NCBI GenBank assembly: GCA_947474705.1
Contig: CANJJS010000009.1
Span: 23,591-87,590, forward strand
DNA: 64,000 bases
Direction: 5' to 3'
Origin: Acetobacteraceae bacterium
GTDB taxonomy: Bacteria > Pseudomonadota > Alphaproteobacteria > Acetobacterales > Acetobacteraceae
The notes below the pieces were generated by a model that searched no databases, was not told where the DNA came from, and was given only the letters and a program-made list of their open reading frames with translations. Of the stretch, positions 62,913 through 64,000 are shown in pieces; within the stretch, counting starts at the first letter, position 1, and every line of letters starts with the position of its first letter. The position numbers and the translations under genes were made by a program.

Positions 62913-63467
62913 CTACTCCCTCAGTTCGTGCGCCAGATTACCGAAGGTCATTTGCTGAGCGTTCATATACACATTCGTGGTATGCCACCCCTGGGACGGT
63001 ATACCCGCGAACACGTTACGGTCCATGATTGTGACGAAATAGCCATGCTGCCGCAGTTGCTCATATGGCCGGTCCTTGATCCGGTCCCGCGGCCGGCGAC
63101 GGTGAGTACTGTCGCGCGTGTGGTACCGCAGTAGATTGTCGATACGTGTGATCAAATCCTGTATTTTACCGTCCCGCTTCCCGGTCGAGTAATGCCCCAT
63201 TCCCACCATTATCGACTTACTGTCACAGCTAACCAGATGATGACGCCCGCGTCTGAAACCAGCCAGCATCGTGGCGCGGTCAATCGCGAGGAACAAACAT
63301 CCTTGCCGGGAAACGTTGATATCCAAGCCAGAATCAGACTCCCCGGCGCTACGCGTATCGATGAAGACTCCGGCCGGTTCGTGCTCGGCCAAATACGCGG
63401 CGACCCCGTCTGAATCCATGAGAAGAGAGGCGATTTCGGGAGCCTCATAGGCATATTCCACGAGCAT
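62913..63467 (-). CDS. Hypothetical protein in a low-GC accessory patch
   Basis: A 184-residue protein that I do not recognise. It is soluble, without signal peptide or membrane segment. The N-terminal part (EIASLLMDSDGVAAYLAEHEPAGVFIDT) looks like an alpha/beta domain. The middle is Arg/His-rich (RYHTRDSTHRRRPRDRIKDR) and the C-terminal part has HGYFVTIMDRNVFAGIPSQGW. Codon use is less GC-biased than in neighbouring genes, and an IS1380-type transposase end lies 260 bases upstream, so recent acquisition is likely. AGAGG lies 8 bases before the ATG. Confidence 0.6.
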   Translation of the reverse strand: MLVEYAYEAPEIASLLMDSDGVAAYLAEHEPAGVFIDTRSAGESDSGLDINVSRQGCLFLAIDRATMLAGFRRGRHHLVSCDSKSIMVGMGHYSTGKRDGKIQDLITRIDNLLRYHTRDSTHRRRPRDRIKDRPYEQLRQHGYFVTIMDRNVFAGIPSQGWHTTNVYMNAQQMTFGNLAHELRE

Positions 63468-63725
63468 CGGCGGAACCTCTACTTACCGGCGTGAAGGCCG
63501 AAATCGTCAGCCGACATTTCCCATATGTCCGGCCCATCCGGACATCTTGGGTGAACGATAACCCCGGTTCCTGGCGGCTCGCAATCCCGGCGGTCCGGCG
63601 ATCGCGCCGTTCGCGACGTAACCAGCGATTTATTCGCCGTTTCGGCGCGAATCCCGCGCTTCCGGCCGACATTGGGGCGCACCTCTCCTGTCGGTGGTCC
63701 GCCCGGCCGGTCAGGGTTTCACCCC

Positions 63726-64000
63726 TCAACATCGTACCGTCGGCAACGGACGCAATGCCGCGATGGCGTCGAGTATCTCCTGAAACAACCCGCGCGAGAC
63801 CATCACTTCGGCCATCTGGAACGTGATCGATCGCCCATGCCGGACGATTTTCGCGCCGATCTTCACCAGCAGGTCGCGCAACGTCGTCATCGACCAGTGA
63901 CTGACCGCCTCGGGCAAGGTCAGGGTGCGCAGGAAGTTGGCGAGGTTGTAGGCCAGGGCGTGAAGTTGCAGCCGCACGGCATTGGCGGCGAAGCGGCGGC
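63726..64000 (-). mobile_element. IS1380-family transposase, C-terminal end (cut by window edge)
   Basis: The frame runs from the right edge to the stop at 63,726 (about 91 codons) and reads RRFAANAVRLQLHALAYNLANFLRTL, then WSMTTLRDLLVKIGAKIVRHGRSITFQMAEV (each shown in parts), which is the C-terminus of IS1380-type DDE transposases. The N-terminal catalytic part lies outside the window. The element's end should fall in 63,480-63,725, where I could not fix the terminal inverted repeat or a target duplication; no gene is evident in that 258-base stretch. Confidence 0.8.

Overview
The window is a GC-rich (by eye roughly two-thirds G+C) chromosomal stretch of an alphaproteobacterium. A COQ9-family gene, MJ0042 zinc-ribbon proteins, several CaiB/BaiF CoA-transferases and a dispersed GC-rich inverted repeat built on GGGGCTTTGCCCC make an Acetobacteraceae-like member of the Rhodospirillales the best guess. 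This is inference from gene content; no rRNA or tRNA was seen.

Left third (1-24,400): a cut-off nitrile hydratase beta-like gene, a secreted YVTN propeller, a KefC-type antiporter, an aldo/keto reductase, a thiolase-like plus DUF35 zinc-ribbon pair, def-COQ9, a PPOX-type flavoprotein and a lone family 5 solute-binding protein. At 10,911-11,846 a GrdB-type reductase gene is interrupted by an in-frame UGA that is followed at once by a perfect 7-bp hairpin. It is best read as a selenoprotein with a bacterial SECIS element, and it lies just upstream of a CoA-transferase. Then come pmbA, a Tim44-domain protein, a CoA-binding/O-acetylhomoserine sulfhydrylase fusion, a complete five-gene oligopeptide-type ABC transporter on the minus strand, and rph-rdgB.

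Middle (24,400-47,100): a small secreted protein made of 5-residue N-G repeats is divergent from a LysR regulator, with a perfect inverted repeat between them. Next are a split TPP-dependent decarboxylase, a low-GC membrane-protein gene that looks frameshifted, an Hpt phosphotransfer protein, thiS-thiG, a GST/CoA-transferase/SDR operon, an Fe(III)-type ABC transporter with two tandem paralogous binding proteins, gamma-glutamyltransferase, two MJ0042 zinc-ribbon membrane proteins, an SMP-30 family enzyme, an O-antigen-ligase-like protein, a second YVTN propeller and a sterol-desaturase-family membrane hydroxylase.

Right third (47,100-64,000): three overlapping minus-strand genes encode a coiled-coil protein and two BREX-type (DUF2791/BrxD-like) ATPases, one with intact Walker motifs and one degenerate. 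No other BREX component is present, so this is the best candidate here for an undescribed system. It is followed by a PEP-CTERM propeller protein overlapping an LLM flavin oxidoreductase tail to tail, a molybdenum hydroxylase large subunit without its partner subunits, a CmcJ/NvfI-type oxygenase, nicotinamidase, an operon of alcohol dehydrogenase, frameshifted sugar-nucleotide epimerase, YdcF protein and CelD-like acetyltransferase, and a third CoA-transferase. The right edge is a lower-GC accessory patch ending in the C-terminus of an IS1380-type transposase.

Start codons were chosen from Shine-Dalgarno spacing, overlap with the preceding stop and family N-termini. Function calls come from reading the translated sequence and recalling family motifs; no database search was run.
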